64,000 nt of DNA from Acidobacteriota bacterium (lineage in GTDB: Bacteria; Acidobacteriota; Thermoanaerobaculia; Multivoradales; Multivoraceae): assembly GCA_029263415.1 (NCBI GenBank), contig JAJCXN010000055.1, forward strand, positions 124,001-188,000. Reading direction: 5' to 3'. A program made the position numbers and the translations under genes. Of the stretch, positions 24,685 to 33,598 are shown in pieces (positions within the stretch are counted from its first letter, which is position 1; each line of letters starts with the position of its first letter). Under the pieces are notes generated by a model. It was not told where the DNA came from. It did not search any database and saw only the letters and a program-made list of their open reading frames with translations.

Positions 24685-25782
24685 ATGTTGATGGAATCCC
24701 TTCACTCCGAGAGCGCGCAACCTGATGCGCCCGAACCAGACGTCCTAGAACGCCTGCGGCAGCTGTGTATCGAGCGCGGTCTGAATGGTCTGGCGAGCAA
24801 TCTGGGCGAGTTGGGTTTGCTGGTCAAAGAAGACATGACGCAGATCTCGGCTGAGCTTGATCGCCTGGAGTCGCAAGGCAGTCTCGCTGAACAAGCGGCG
24901 CACTATCTCATGGGAGTTGGCGGCAAGCGTCTGCGCCCAATGTGTGTAGCGCTAGCAGCTCGAGTCGGAACTGGCCTCGATCAACGGACGCTCGACCTTG
25001 CGGTCTCGGTGGAGCTGGTCCACAACGCGACGCTGTTGCACGACGACGTGATCGATCTTGCGCCAAGTCGGCGTGGTTTGCCGACCGCGAGATCTGAGTT
25101 TGGCAATGCGGCGTCGATCTTCGGCGGCGACTGGTTGCTGGTGGAGGCCCTGCGGCGTGTCCTAGGCGCAGATGTTGCGGACGCCTTGCCGCGCCTGCTC
25201 GACACTATTGACACCATGATCCGTGCTGAGTCATTGCAGCTCGAGCGACGAAGCAGACTGAACACCACTGAAGAGGTCTACTTTCGCATCGTTGAAGGAA
25301 AGTCGGCTGTGCTCTTCCGCTGGGCGTTGTATGCCGGTGCACGTGCAGGGGGATTGAGTACCGCAGACTGTGAAGCGCTTCAAGACTTCGGTTCCAACTT
25401 GGGGGTCGCTTTCCAGATCATCGACGATCTACTCGATTTCACCGGTCAGCAAGTGGACACCGGCAAGGCTCTGTTCACCGATCTGCGCGAAGGCAAGATG
25501 ACCTATCCCTTGATTCTCGCGTGTGCGCGCGACGAGACGCTAATGCCTCTGCTACGCCGCGTCTGCGCAGCCTCAGAAGAAGGCAGGCCGGTGGACGTAA
25601 TCACCTCCTCGGCAGTGCTTGCAAAGCTCGAGGAGACCAACGCACTGCGAGACAGTCGCACGCTGGCAGAACAGAGGATAGAGGCCGCTCTCGATGCGCT
25701 CAATGCGGTCTCGGTCAAAGGCAGTGATGCTGTGACGGCTCTCGCACTCGTTGCCCAATCGACCCTGCACCGCGACCGCTAG
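24685..25782 (+). CDS. polyprenyl diphosphate synthase (menaquinone side-chain)
   Basis: A 365-residue trans-isoprenyl diphosphate synthase. The first Asp-rich motif is HDDVID (D120, D121, D124) and the second IIDDLLD (about 245-251); GGKRLRP near 74-80 and the 'LHDD' region are also as expected. It condenses isopentenyl diphosphate units onto an allylic primer to make the long tail later joined by MenA. The N-terminus carries about 45 extra residues, acidic then helical, compared with typical family members of about 320. It heads the run of men genes: ubiE starts 21 bases after its stop. Chain length cannot be read reliably. Confidence 0.9.
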   Translation: MLMESLHSESAQPDAPEPDVLERLRQLCIERGLNGLASNLGELGLLVKEDMTQISAELDRLESQGSLAEQAAHYLMGVGGKRLRPMCVALAARVGTGLDQRTLDLAVSVELVHNATLLHDDVIDLAPSRRGLPTARSEFGNAASIFGGDWLLVEALRRVLGADVADALPRLLDTIDTMIRAESLQLERRSRLNTTEEVYFRIVEGKSAVLFRWALYAGARAGGLSTADCEALQDFGSNLGVAFQIIDDLLDFTGQQVDTGKALFTDLREGKMTYPLILACARDETLMPLLRRVCAASEEGRPVDVITSSAVLAKLEETNALRDSRTLAEQRIEAALDALNAVSVKGSDAVTALALVAQSTLHRDR

Positions 25783-25803
25783 CACTCCCGAGCAGCCACG
25801 TTG

Positions 25804-26565
25804 ATGAGCAAACACACTGATATCCCTCTCTCAGGCGCCGCCAACGCGGACGGCATTGGCGTTGGAGGCGCTGATGGCTCTGGCGTCATGTTCGACGCGA
25901 TCGCCGAGCGCTACGATCGCCTCAACCGGCTCTTGTCTCTCGGCCTGGACCGCGGATGGCGACGGCGCGCGGTGCGAGCGATGAATTTGAGCGTTCGAGG
26001 ACACGCGCTCGATCTCGCAACCGGCACCGGGGACCTGGCGGTTGAGATCGCGCAGACCGTGTCTTCAGCGACCGTCGTCGGTGTTGATCCCTCCGCCGGG
26101 ATGCTGGGCGAGGCCCGGCGTAAGGTCGAGAGCTTGGAGCTGAGCGAACGCATCAACCTTCAGCAGGGTAGTGCCGAGGTGCTTTCCTTCGACGACCACA
26201 CCTTTGATGCAGTCGGTATTGCCTTCGGAGTCCGCAACGTCAGCGACCGCGTGGCTGGGCTCAAAGAGATGGCTCGGGTGACCAAGATCGGCGGCCGTGT
26301 CGTGGTACTTGAGTTGGGGGAGCCCAGAGGAATCCTTGGTCTGGGTGCGCGCTTTTACCTACACCAGCTGGTACCTCGCATTGGTGGGTTGTTGTCCGGT
26401 CATCGCGAGTATCGCTATCTGCAGAAGTCGATTCAGGCTTTCCCGGGTGCTCCAGAATTTGCCGACCTGATGGAAGAGTGCGACCTCGAGATGCTCGAGC
26501 TGGTGCCCCTAGTCTTTGGAGTCGCCAACCTGTACGTCGCGACGCCGCGGAGTGGGTCCAGCTGA
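25804..26565 (+). CDS. menG: demethylmenaquinone methyltransferase (MenG/UbiE)
   Basis: A 253-residue SAM-dependent methyltransferase. The SAM loop is LDLATGTGDLA; 'FDAIAERYDRLNRLLSLG' near 30-48, 'GIAFGVRNVSDR' and 'VVVLELGEP' are signatures of the UbiE/MenG family. It performs the last step, C-methylation of demethylmenaquinone. The N-terminal 25 residues are a Gly/Ala-rich extension. I use the ATG at 25804; the TTG just before it is the alternative. Its stop overlaps the next start as TGATG, so menG and menF are translationally coupled. Since the neighbours are men genes and no ubi genes are seen, MenG is the better name. Confidence 0.93.
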   Translation: MSKHTDIPLSGAANADGIGVGGADGSGVMFDAIAERYDRLNRLLSLGLDRGWRRRAVRAMNLSVRGHALDLATGTGDLAVEIAQTVSSATVVGVDPSAGMLGEARRKVESLELSERINLQQGSAEVLSFDDHTFDAVGIAFGVRNVSDRVAGLKEMARVTKIGGRVVVLELGEPRGILGLGARFYLHQLVPRIGGLLSGHREYRYLQKSIQAFPGAPEFADLMEECDLEMLELVPLVFGVANLYVATPRSGSS

Positions 26566-28187
26566 TGACCGAAACGGTTTCAATGTCACGTCCTCCGCAT
26601 TATCTCGCCCTGCGAGAGGATTTGGCCGAGCAACTTCGCTCGGCAGAGCCGCTCGTCTCGCAGGCCCACGAACTCAGCTGGGTCGAGTTTCGAGGGCCAA
26701 AGGTCGAACCGCGTGAACTCTTGGCGATTCTCCAAGACGCGGGTCAAAGCGGCGGAGCGATTGATCCTGATGTCGTGGTTTGGGAGTCGGGCGCCGAGCG
26801 ATGGTTCGGATGGGGAATCGCTGACGAGGTAGCCTCTGATGCCGGCCCTGCTGATCCCGGCAGTGAAGGTGACCGGTATGGTGCAGTCCGCGATGGTTGC
26901 GCCAAGGTCACTCCATCCGGCACGCGCTGCAATTCCGGGGTGCGGATGGCCCCGCGATGGTTCGGCGGCTTCTCGTTCGATCCGTCCAGTTCAGCCGTGA
27001 GTGCTGAGTGGCAGTCGTTTGGCAGCGGCTCGTTCGTACTTCCCCGGGTGGCTGCTCAGCGCACCGGAGAAGGCGCGACACGGTGGTTTCTGACCTTGAG
27101 CAGAGAGGATTGCATGGAACTCCCTGCAAGCGCTGCGGTGCAGATGCTCCAGGATCTGTGGAACGCGGTCGACACTCGAGCTGCGAAAAGCACGCCGAGG
27201 CCGAGGCCGACGCTAGCGGTAGCGAGCGAGGACTCTCCCGCGCGGCGTGTGGATGAATCTACTCTGGAACTTGCAGCGAGCCGGTGGACGCAATCCGACG
27301 GGGCTTCCTTGTTCAAAGAACGCATCCAAGAGGTGGTTGAACTGATCGAGGCTGGTGGGGCTCAGAAGATTGTCGCCGCTGATCAGAGCGTCATCGCGCT
27401 TGAACGATCGCCGCGACTGGATGTCGTCCTTGAGCAGTGGGCACAGCGCGCGCCAGAGTCGACCCGTTTTCTGTTCTGTCGAGGCGGAGTTGCCTTCCTC
27501 GGAGCTACCCCCGAGCGTCTGGTGCAACGCCACCAGCTTTTGGTCACCTCGCAAGCCTTGGCGGGCACTCTGCCAAAGCAAGCGGCACCCGCTGGTGGCA
27601 GCGCAGAGTTTGAACAACGGCTCCTTGGCAATCCGAAAGAGCAGCATGAACACGAGTTCGTGGTACGCCACATTGTTGAGAAACTCGGCCCGCTGTGCAG
27701 TGAGGTGACGGTCGAGCAACAGCCGAGGATTCTGGAGTTGCGGGACATGTTGCATCTGCAGACGCCGGTCGCAGCCGTACTCAAGCAATCCCTGCATGTC
27801 CTGGACCTGGTTAAGGCACTACACCCGACACCGGCGGTGTGCGGACTGCCGGCCACGATCGCACAGGCGTGGATCCGCGAGCGTGAAGTGGCAACGCGCG
27901 GCTGGTACTCCGCTCCTGTGGGGTGGTTTGATGCCGAAGGCAATGGCGATTTCCATGTCGCCCTGAGGTCGATGTTGCTGTCACCAGGTTCCGAAACGCT
28001 CACCGGTGCGCTGCGAGAGAAGGCCTGGACTCAAGCTCGGCTATTCGCCGGAGTGGGTTTGGTAGCGGGTTCTGTAGTGGATGAGGAGCAGCGGGAAGTG
28101 GCGACCAAACTGCTAACAGCCGGGCGTACACTCGAACCGTGGATCCGAACAGAGATTACCCACAGGCCGAGCGAATCGACTGAGTAA
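26565..28187 (+). CDS. menF: isochorismate synthase MenF
   Basis: A 540-residue chorismate-binding enzyme from the ATG of a TGATG overlap with menG. The N-terminal half is divergent; the catalytic half has 'FLGATPERLV', 'ALAGTLPK', 'NPKEQHEHEFVV', 'LHLQTPVAA', 'LHPTPAVCGLP' and 'YSAPVGWFDAEGNGDFHVAL' (in parts), with the usual acidic Mg ligands. It converts chorismate to isochorismate, the first committed step. An extra segment around residues 90-130, rich in Gly, Asp and Ala, is longer than in typical MenF. menD starts 7 bases after its stop. Confidence 0.93.
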   Translation: MTETVSMSRPPHYLALREDLAEQLRSAEPLVSQAHELSWVEFRGPKVEPRELLAILQDAGQSGGAIDPDVVVWESGAERWFGWGIADEVASDAGPADPGSEGDRYGAVRDGCAKVTPSGTRCNSGVRMAPRWFGGFSFDPSSSAVSAEWQSFGSGSFVLPRVAAQRTGEGATRWFLTLSREDCMELPASAAVQMLQDLWNAVDTRAAKSTPRPRPTLAVASEDSPARRVDESTLELAASRWTQSDGASLFKERIQEVVELIEAGGAQKIVAADQSVIALERSPRLDVVLEQWAQRAPESTRFLFCRGGVAFLGATPERLVQRHQLLVTSQALAGTLPKQAAPAGGSAEFEQRLLGNPKEQHEHEFVVRHIVEKLGPLCSEVTVEQQPRILELRDMLHLQTPVAAVLKQSLHVLDLVKALHPTPAVCGLPATIAQAWIREREVATRGWYSAPVGWFDAEGNGDFHVALRSMLLSPGSETLTGALREKAWTQARLFAGVGLVAGSVVDEEQREVATKLLTAGRTLEPWIRTEITHRPSESTE

Positions 28188-28194
28188 CGTTGAC

Positions 28195-30033
28195 GTGTCG
28201 TCCGCGAACAGAGGGCAAGATGAAGCGACCTTCGCGCAGTTGCAGGCTGACTGGGCGGCGCAGGTTGTCGAGAGTCTTGTTCAGGCCGGCGTTGCTGACG
28301 CGGTGGTTTGTCCCGGGTCGCGCTCGACACCGCTCGCTCTGGCGCTGAGTCGCTCGAGCGCCATTCGCGCGATCGCGGTTTCAGACGAGCGGAGTGCTGC
28401 CTTCTTCGCGCTAGGCCAGGCCAAGGTTAGTGGCGCGCCGTCGGTCTTGGTGTGCACTTCGGGGTCCGCCGCCGGGCACTTCTTTCCAGCGGTGATGGAA
28501 GCGTCGGCAAGTCGACTACCGCTACTCGTTATAACCGCAAACCGCCCCATCGAGCGGGACCATTGCGAGGCTCCACAGACTACGGATCAGCGCAGGTTGT
28601 TTGGCAGCCACGCACGCGGCTTCTTTGAGATCGGAACGGCGGATGCGCTCCCTCGTAGCCTACGCGCGGTCGCTCGCACTGCGGCACAAGCGGTCGCCTT
28701 GACTCAGTGGCCGCTCGCAGGACCGGTACAGATCGACGTGAGAGCCCGCAAACCTCTTCAGCCATCAAGGTCAGACGGTCCTGGTTCTCGAGCGAGCTGT
28801 TCGACGCCAGCGATTCTGCCTCCGTCGATGCGCATGGCTGCCTCCAGCATCGCGGACTTGGCTGAGCGTGTTCAGGCAGCGCAGCGACCGTTGATTGTCG
28901 CCGGACCAACATCACTGGCCGCGCAGAAGCTCCGATCACAAGCCAAGCGCATGGCGGGATTGGGCATTCCGGGTGCGTTCGAGTTGACCAGTCAGCTACG
29001 AGGCTGCGGTGAATTGTCGACCCTGTCGATGTGGATGCAGGCACCGTCCTTTCGCGCAGCGGTTCGACCAGACTTTGTCTTGCAGTTGGGGGGTGCACCG
29101 ATCAACGGAGGCTGGGAGCCGTGGATCGAGTCGCTGGTAGAAATGGAGGGAGTGGACCATTGTGTTCTCGCTGAGAATGGCCTTCCCGACCCGGTCAGTA
29201 CTGCAAGCAGGCTGTTGGTGGGAGAGTTGGACCCTGCGCTCGATGAGCTGTTGGGATCCTTGTCCAAACGACCCTCGTGGCACGACTGGTATCACCGACT
29301 AGAGCGGTTGGATGCGGTCGCATTGGATCTCATTGCGGTACGGGTTAAGGCCGGAACCACCGAAGGGCGAGTGGCTCATCTCGTGTGCAAGACGCCGCCG
29401 ATCAGCGATCTACTAGCGCTTGGCAATAGTCTGGCGGTCCGTCTGGCGGAGACCTACGGCGATCGTCGGAGTAGTGGGCGTCGGAGTCAAGGTCAGTTGG
29501 TGTGGCACCAACGTGGACTCAGCGGGATCGACGGCATCGTCTCAGGTGTGGCTGGTTCGTTGCACGCGTTGGGGAACTCCAAGGGTCCAGTATCCGAAGA
29601 TCCTCGGGAAGTCACGGCGCCCTCGGCTCGACTGTTGATCGGCGACGTGAGCCTGCTGCATGACGTCTCGGGCCTGGGACTGTTGCGCGACTCCGCCTGT
29701 GCGCAACTCGACGTGGTGGTGATCGACAACGGCGGCGGGCGCATCTTCGACCGCCTACCAGTTCAGGGGCTTGGTTTGAGCCGAGAACAAAAGGACCTGT
29801 TTGCCACTCCGCACGGGGCCGATTTTGAGGCAGCAGCTGCGGTCTACGGACTCAGCTACAAGCACGCGCGTGACTGCGACAACCTCGCAACCATCCTGTC
29901 TGAGCGTTCGCTTGTCAGCGGAGCCCGGCTGATTCGGATCGAAACCGAAGCTGGTCAAGAGGCCATTGAACATTCGGAGCTGTTGAGTGAGCTGGACGCG
30001 GCGTTGCCGGGAGCATGGGAGGACAGTTTGTGA
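28195..30033 (+). CDS. menD: SEPHCHC synthase MenD
   Basis: A 612-residue ThDP-dependent enzyme. 'VVCPGSRSTPLALAL' and 'SDERSAAFFALGQAK' near the N-terminus, 'CTSGSAAGHFFPAVMEAS' and 'ANRPIERDHCEAPQTTDQ' are MenD signatures; the ThDP/Mg region is 'GDVSLLHDVSGLGLLRD' with 'VVIDNGGGRIFDRLP'. It joins 2-oxoglutarate to isochorismate. The start is GTG at 28195, 7 bases after menF. The stop overlaps the menH start (GTGA). Length is slightly above typical (about 550-590). Position and motifs make this call certain. Confidence 0.95.
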   Translation: MSSANRGQDEATFAQLQADWAAQVVESLVQAGVADAVVCPGSRSTPLALALSRSSAIRAIAVSDERSAAFFALGQAKVSGAPSVLVCTSGSAAGHFFPAVMEASASRLPLLVITANRPIERDHCEAPQTTDQRRLFGSHARGFFEIGTADALPRSLRAVARTAAQAVALTQWPLAGPVQIDVRARKPLQPSRSDGPGSRASCSTPAILPPSMRMAASSIADLAERVQAAQRPLIVAGPTSLAAQKLRSQAKRMAGLGIPGAFELTSQLRGCGELSTLSMWMQAPSFRAAVRPDFVLQLGGAPINGGWEPWIESLVEMEGVDHCVLAENGLPDPVSTASRLLVGELDPALDELLGSLSKRPSWHDWYHRLERLDAVALDLIAVRVKAGTTEGRVAHLVCKTPPISDLLALGNSLAVRLAETYGDRRSSGRRSQGQLVWHQRGLSGIDGIVSGVAGSLHALGNSKGPVSEDPREVTAPSARLLIGDVSLLHDVSGLGLLRDSACAQLDVVVIDNGGGRIFDRLPVQGLGLSREQKDLFATPHGADFEAAAAVYGLSYKHARDCDNLATILSERSLVSGARLIRIETEAGQEAIEHSELLSELDAALPGAWEDSL

Positions 30034-30836
30034 GCCGCTTCCTACTGCTGCACGGGTTCGCTGGATCGCACGAGAGCTTTGAACACTTCAGCCGCTTGCT
30101 CCCCAGGGGTGCCACGGTGTGGGCGCCTAACCTCTTTGGGCACGGCGGGCCCGAGCAGTCGAGTCTCGCCGTGCATTCCTTCGCCGCGGAGGTTGAGCGG
30201 CTCCTGGTGCAACTGGAGGCACGGCGGCATCTGGCAACACAAGTGCAAGCCCACGAGCCATGGCACGTGGTTGGGTACTCCCTTGGTGGCCGGGTGGCCC
30301 TGGGTATGGCGCTAGCTCAAGCCGATCGGGGAGGGGGACTGATCAGTCGCGTGACTCTAGTCGGGGCAAATCCTGGACTCGCCAAGGAGGCCGAGAGGGG
30401 TGCTCGTTGCATTTCAGACGACAAATGGGGGCAGCTGATCGAGCAGGAAGGGATCGCACAGTTTCTGGTCGCCTGGCGCGCTCAACGCCTGTTCGCCAGC
30501 CAGGCTGAGTTGAGCGATGCTGTTCTAGAACGGCAGCGCAGGATCGCGCTTGGCCATGATTCAACGCGGCTTGCAGCTGCAATGCGCACGCTAAGCCTCG
30601 GCCGTATGCCCTACTACGGTGGCCAACTCGACGCACTTGGACCCGGGAAAGACGATTCGTCGGTTAGGGTCACCCTGGATTGGGTGGCGGGCAGCTTGGA
30701 CGCCAAGTTCTCCCAGATCGCGAGCCGCTGGGCTGAAGCTAGCGGAGGCCAGTTCTATTCAGTCGCTGAGATTGGCCACAATGTCCTACTTGAGGCCCCC
30801 GAGGAACTTGCGCGCATCGTTCTCCGAGCGCAGTGA
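30030..30836 (+). CDS. menH: SHCHC synthase MenH (alpha/beta hydrolase)
   Basis: A 268-residue alpha/beta hydrolase. 'LLLHGFAGSHESFEHF' gives the oxyanion region, VVGYSLGGRVAL the Ser nucleophile and GHNVLLEAPEEL the His; the acidic residue is likely in 'AGSLDAKF'. It eliminates pyruvate from the MenD product. The start is GTG at 30030, overlapping the menD stop and 7 bases after GGAGG; an ATG five codons earlier is possible. menA follows after only 36 bases, leaving no room for the menB gene often found here. Confidence 0.92.
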   Translation: MSRFLLLHGFAGSHESFEHFSRLLPRGATVWAPNLFGHGGPEQSSLAVHSFAAEVERLLVQLEARRHLATQVQAHEPWHVVGYSLGGRVALGMALAQADRGGGLISRVTLVGANPGLAKEAERGARCISDDKWGQLIEQEGIAQFLVAWRAQRLFASQAELSDAVLERQRRIALGHDSTRLAAAMRTLSLGRMPYYGGQLDALGPGKDDSSVRVTLDWVAGSLDAKFSQIASRWAEASGGQFYSVAEIGHNVLLEAPEELARIVLRAQ

Positions 30837-30872
30837 CCACCGATTCCCAGATCACTGAAGGTTGAATAACGA

Positions 30873-31757
30873 ATGGCCATGAACCCGTCCAAACCATCTG
30901 CCTGGTTGGCCGCGAGTCGCCTGCCGACCCTGTGGGCCGCCGTGTCACCCGTGGTTGTAGGCAGCGCTTGTGCTTGGCGCGTGGGCTGCTTCGATCGCAA
31001 CGTCGCTGTTGCCTGTTTGCTTGGCGCGATGTTCATTCAACTCGGTACCAACTACGCCAACGATCTCTTCGATTTCAAGAAGGGCGCTGATCGGCCCGAT
31101 CGACTCGGTCCGCCTCGCGCGGTTGCGGCAGGCTGGCTAACTCAGAAGGAAATGGCGTTGGGCGCGATCATCGCTTTCCTCTCAGCCACTGCCTTCGGGG
31201 TCTTCCTTTGGTCGCAAGCGGGTGTGCTGGTGGTGGTGGTCGGTACAGTTTCGATTGCAGCCGGTGTTCTCTACACTGGCGGGCCATACCCACTTGCATA
31301 TTCAGGGCTGGGCGATCTCTTCGTGATCGCGTTCTTTGGCTTCGTGGCGGTGTGTGCAACTGCACTGTTTCAATGTGGGCACGTGCCGCCCACCGCATGG
31401 CTGAGTTCGGTTGCTGTTGGCGGACTGGGTGCTGCGATTCTGGCGGTCAACAACCTACGTGATCGCGAAGGTGACAGGCGCGCGGGAAAGAAGACCCTGG
31501 TTGTGCGGTTTGGAGAAGACTTCGGACGAGCCGAGGTGATAGCGCTGATCGGCGTTGCCTACGCCGTTCTGGCTACCTTGGCAGTCTATGGCTACACCGG
31601 AGCCCTATTGGGACTGGTGTCGTTGCCTCTTGCCTGGCTGGTAGTTCGCAAGGCTGCACTAGCAGACGGCACGGCACTCAATCCGGTGTTGGGCGAAGTC
31701 GCTCGACTCCAAGTTGTCTTCAGTCTGCTGTTGGGTGCGGGCCTCGTCTGGCTCTAG
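30873..31757 (+). CDS. menA: 1,4-dihydroxy-2-naphthoate polyprenyltransferase MenA
   Basis: A 294-residue UbiA-superfamily membrane enzyme with about 8-9 hydrophobic segments. The two Asp-rich motifs are NYANDLFDFKKGAD (near 56-69) and NNLRDREGDRRAGKKTL (near 191-207), the second as in MenA. It attaches the polyprenyl tail to dihydroxynaphthoate in the inner membrane. The ATG lies 36 bases after menH; AAGG is upstream. Products of the tail synthase (24685-25782) and MenE-dependent steps feed into it. Confidence 0.95.
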   Translation: MAMNPSKPSAWLAASRLPTLWAAVSPVVVGSACAWRVGCFDRNVAVACLLGAMFIQLGTNYANDLFDFKKGADRPDRLGPPRAVAAGWLTQKEMALGAIIAFLSATAFGVFLWSQAGVLVVVVGTVSIAAGVLYTGGPYPLAYSGLGDLFVIAFFGFVAVCATALFQCGHVPPTAWLSSVAVGGLGAAILAVNNLRDREGDRRAGKKTLVVRFGEDFGRAEVIALIGVAYAVLATLAVYGYTGALLGLVSLPLAWLVVRKAALADGTALNPVLGEVARLQVVFSLLLGAGLVWL

Positions 31758-31833
31758 GCCGGACTAGTCAGGATGCGCCAATTGCGACCACCGACGTATC
31801 CCGTCTGGTACGTCTGTGAGCGATTCGGTGGCT

Positions 31834-31881
31834 GCGTCGCCGGCGACGCCAGCGACACACGTGCGGGGTTTCACCACAGGA
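31834..31881. repeat. degraded copy of the GTGAAA palindromic element
   Basis: In the 233-base spacer between menA and menE, the perfect palindrome GCGTCGCCGGCGACGC (31834-31849) is followed by GTTTCACCACAGG (31868-31880), which matches the right arm of the element at 33406-33585. The outer CTAG end and left arm are missing or unrecognisable. Confidence 0.45.
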
Positions 31882-31990
31882 CGCTCCACCGCCTGCAAGC
31901 CTCCAGCCGCCGCTGTACGGCAGCCTCATCGACCTCGCTACGGCATTCATGAACAGTCCGGGGCTGATGGAAAGACAAGAGGGGGCCGGG

Positions 31991-33409
31991 ATGGTGTCTA
32001 GGTTGAGCATTCAGCGGGCTGCTGCTGAAAAGCCGCAACATCCGTTCTTGGTCTTTGGTGAGACCTCGTTGACCTTCCGCCAAGCAGCTGCGATCGTCGA
32101 GTTCTTGATATCGGAACTCAAACTCGATGCGGTCAACCTGGAGGCGACCGGTGAGTGGTGCGATCAGATTCCGGTTGCCATTGAGGGCCACCGAACGGTT
32201 GAACAGCTGATTGCCTTATGCGCCCTGTTCGAGTTGCATGTCCCCTTTGTGGTACTGGATCCGCGTTGGAGCGATCGTGAACGCGAGCGCGTGTTGTGCG
32301 CATGTTCAGTCCACCGGGTACTCAAGAGTGATCAGATTGCGACTGCGGTCGGTCGGTTCAATGGAGTCGATGGCAAGACAGGGGGGCAGGTACTGCCGCG
32401 TAGTCAAGCGGGGGGCGGGGTGGTGCTGTTCACCTCCGGGACATCGGGTCGCCCGAAGGGAGTGCGACTGTCAGTCCGAGCGCTGGCCGCAGCGGCCTCG
32501 GCGAGCACCAACCGATTGCGATGGCTAGCTGATGACCGATGGCTCCTTAACCTGCCTCTTGCCCATGTCAGCGGGCTATCGGTGCTCACTCGGGCGCTGG
32601 GCGCTGGTGGCACCATCGTGTTGGCTCCACAGAGGCCGTTTGCTCCGGCTGAGTTGGTCTCCATGATCGAGGCTCAACGCATCACTTTGGTGTCGGTGGT
32701 GCCAACGATGCTACAGCGCATCGTTGATGCACATCTTGTGTGCCCGCCGAGTCTGCGCGTCGCGTTAGTCGGCGGAGCACGAGCATCAGTGCCATTGCTC
32801 ACTGAAGCCCGCGGGTTGGGCTGGCCCTGTGTCGTTACTTATGGCCTGACCGAGGCGGGCTCGCAGGTTGCAACCCAGGATCCGTTGCAGGCAGCCACGC
32901 GGCTCACGACGGTCGGTCCGCCGGTCGCTGGTGTCGAGGTCCGGATCGATCGCGACTTGGAGGCAGGCCCGATCGAGATTCGAGGACCGTCCTTGTTCTC
33001 AGGCTACCTGGGAGAGCCCATCTTGGACAGCGCGACATGGTTTGCGACCGGGGACTGGGGCTCGATTGGCGCCGATGGAGATCTTCTAATCCTTGATCGT
33101 CGAGACGATCTCCTGATTAGTGGCGGTGAGAACGTCGCCCCTGCCGAAGTCGAAGCGGTGATTGAGCAGCATCCTCAAGTTGTGGATGCGTGCGTGGTGG
33201 GCGTCGATGACCGGGAGTGGGGGCAACGGATCGCGGCCGTTGTTCGGTTGCGCGACCACGGATGCAAAGTGCCCCAAGACTTCGAGCTCTATTTGCGAGA
33301 GCACCTCAGTGCGTTCAAGCGTCCTCGCCTGCTGCGATTCGTGGCTCAGCTACCTGAAACGGCGGGCGGCAAGCTCGATCGTGCTGCCTGTCGCCGGCTG
33401 TTCCTCTAG
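31991..33409 (+). CDS. menE: o-succinylbenzoate-CoA ligase MenE
   Basis: A 472-residue adenylate-forming ligase. The ATP loop FTSGTSGRPKGVRLS, 'LPLAHVSGLSVLTRAL', 'TYGLTEAGSQVAT', 'FATGDWGSIG', 'LDRRDDLLISGGENVAPAE' and the C-terminal catalytic Lys in ETAGGKLDR are all present. It makes o-succinylbenzoyl-CoA for ring closure by MenB. I prefer the ATG at 31991, which follows GAGGGGG at a good distance, over ATGs at 31949 and 31967. Its stop codon TAG is part of the CTAG end of the palindromic element that follows. MenC, which makes its substrate, is not encoded here. Confidence 0.92.
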   Translation: MVSRLSIQRAAAEKPQHPFLVFGETSLTFRQAAAIVEFLISELKLDAVNLEATGEWCDQIPVAIEGHRTVEQLIALCALFELHVPFVVLDPRWSDRERERVLCACSVHRVLKSDQIATAVGRFNGVDGKTGGQVLPRSQAGGGVVLFTSGTSGRPKGVRLSVRALAAAASASTNRLRWLADDRWLLNLPLAHVSGLSVLTRALGAGGTIVLAPQRPFAPAELVSMIEAQRITLVSVVPTMLQRIVDAHLVCPPSLRVALVGGARASVPLLTEARGLGWPCVVTYGLTEAGSQVATQDPLQAATRLTTVGPPVAGVEVRIDRDLEAGPIEIRGPSLFSGYLGEPILDSATWFATGDWGSIGADGDLLILDRRDDLLISGGENVAPAEVEAVIEQHPQVVDACVVGVDDREWGQRIAAVVRLRDHGCKVPQDFELYLREHLSAFKRPRLLRFVAQLPETAGGKLDRAACRRLFL

Positions 33410-33585
33410 CAGCCTGTGGTGAAACTACCGTGCGGCTGAGCGCGGGGATCTGGTGGGACATCACCTTCGCGCACGGCGCACCGGTGCGCCAGCCTCCAGT
33501 GCGACATCTGGAGCCCAGTGCGTAAGCCTCCCGTGGGACGGCGCTCGAACTCAGCCGCACGGGAGTTTCACCACAGGCTACTAGC
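33406..33585. repeat. 180-base palindromic element (MITE- or REP-like)
   Basis: Arms of 35 bases (33406-33440 and 33551-33585) are complementary with two mismatches: each begins CTAG and contains AGCCTGTGGTGAAACT and GTGCGGCTGAG. The interior holds the perfect palindrome GGCGCACCGGTGCGCC (33475-33490). The left end overlaps the menE stop codon. It shares GCTGAGCGCRGGGATCTG with the element at 37307-37393. No reading frame inside. Confidence 0.85.
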
Positions 33586-33598
33586 CGGCGTTGTGGTA

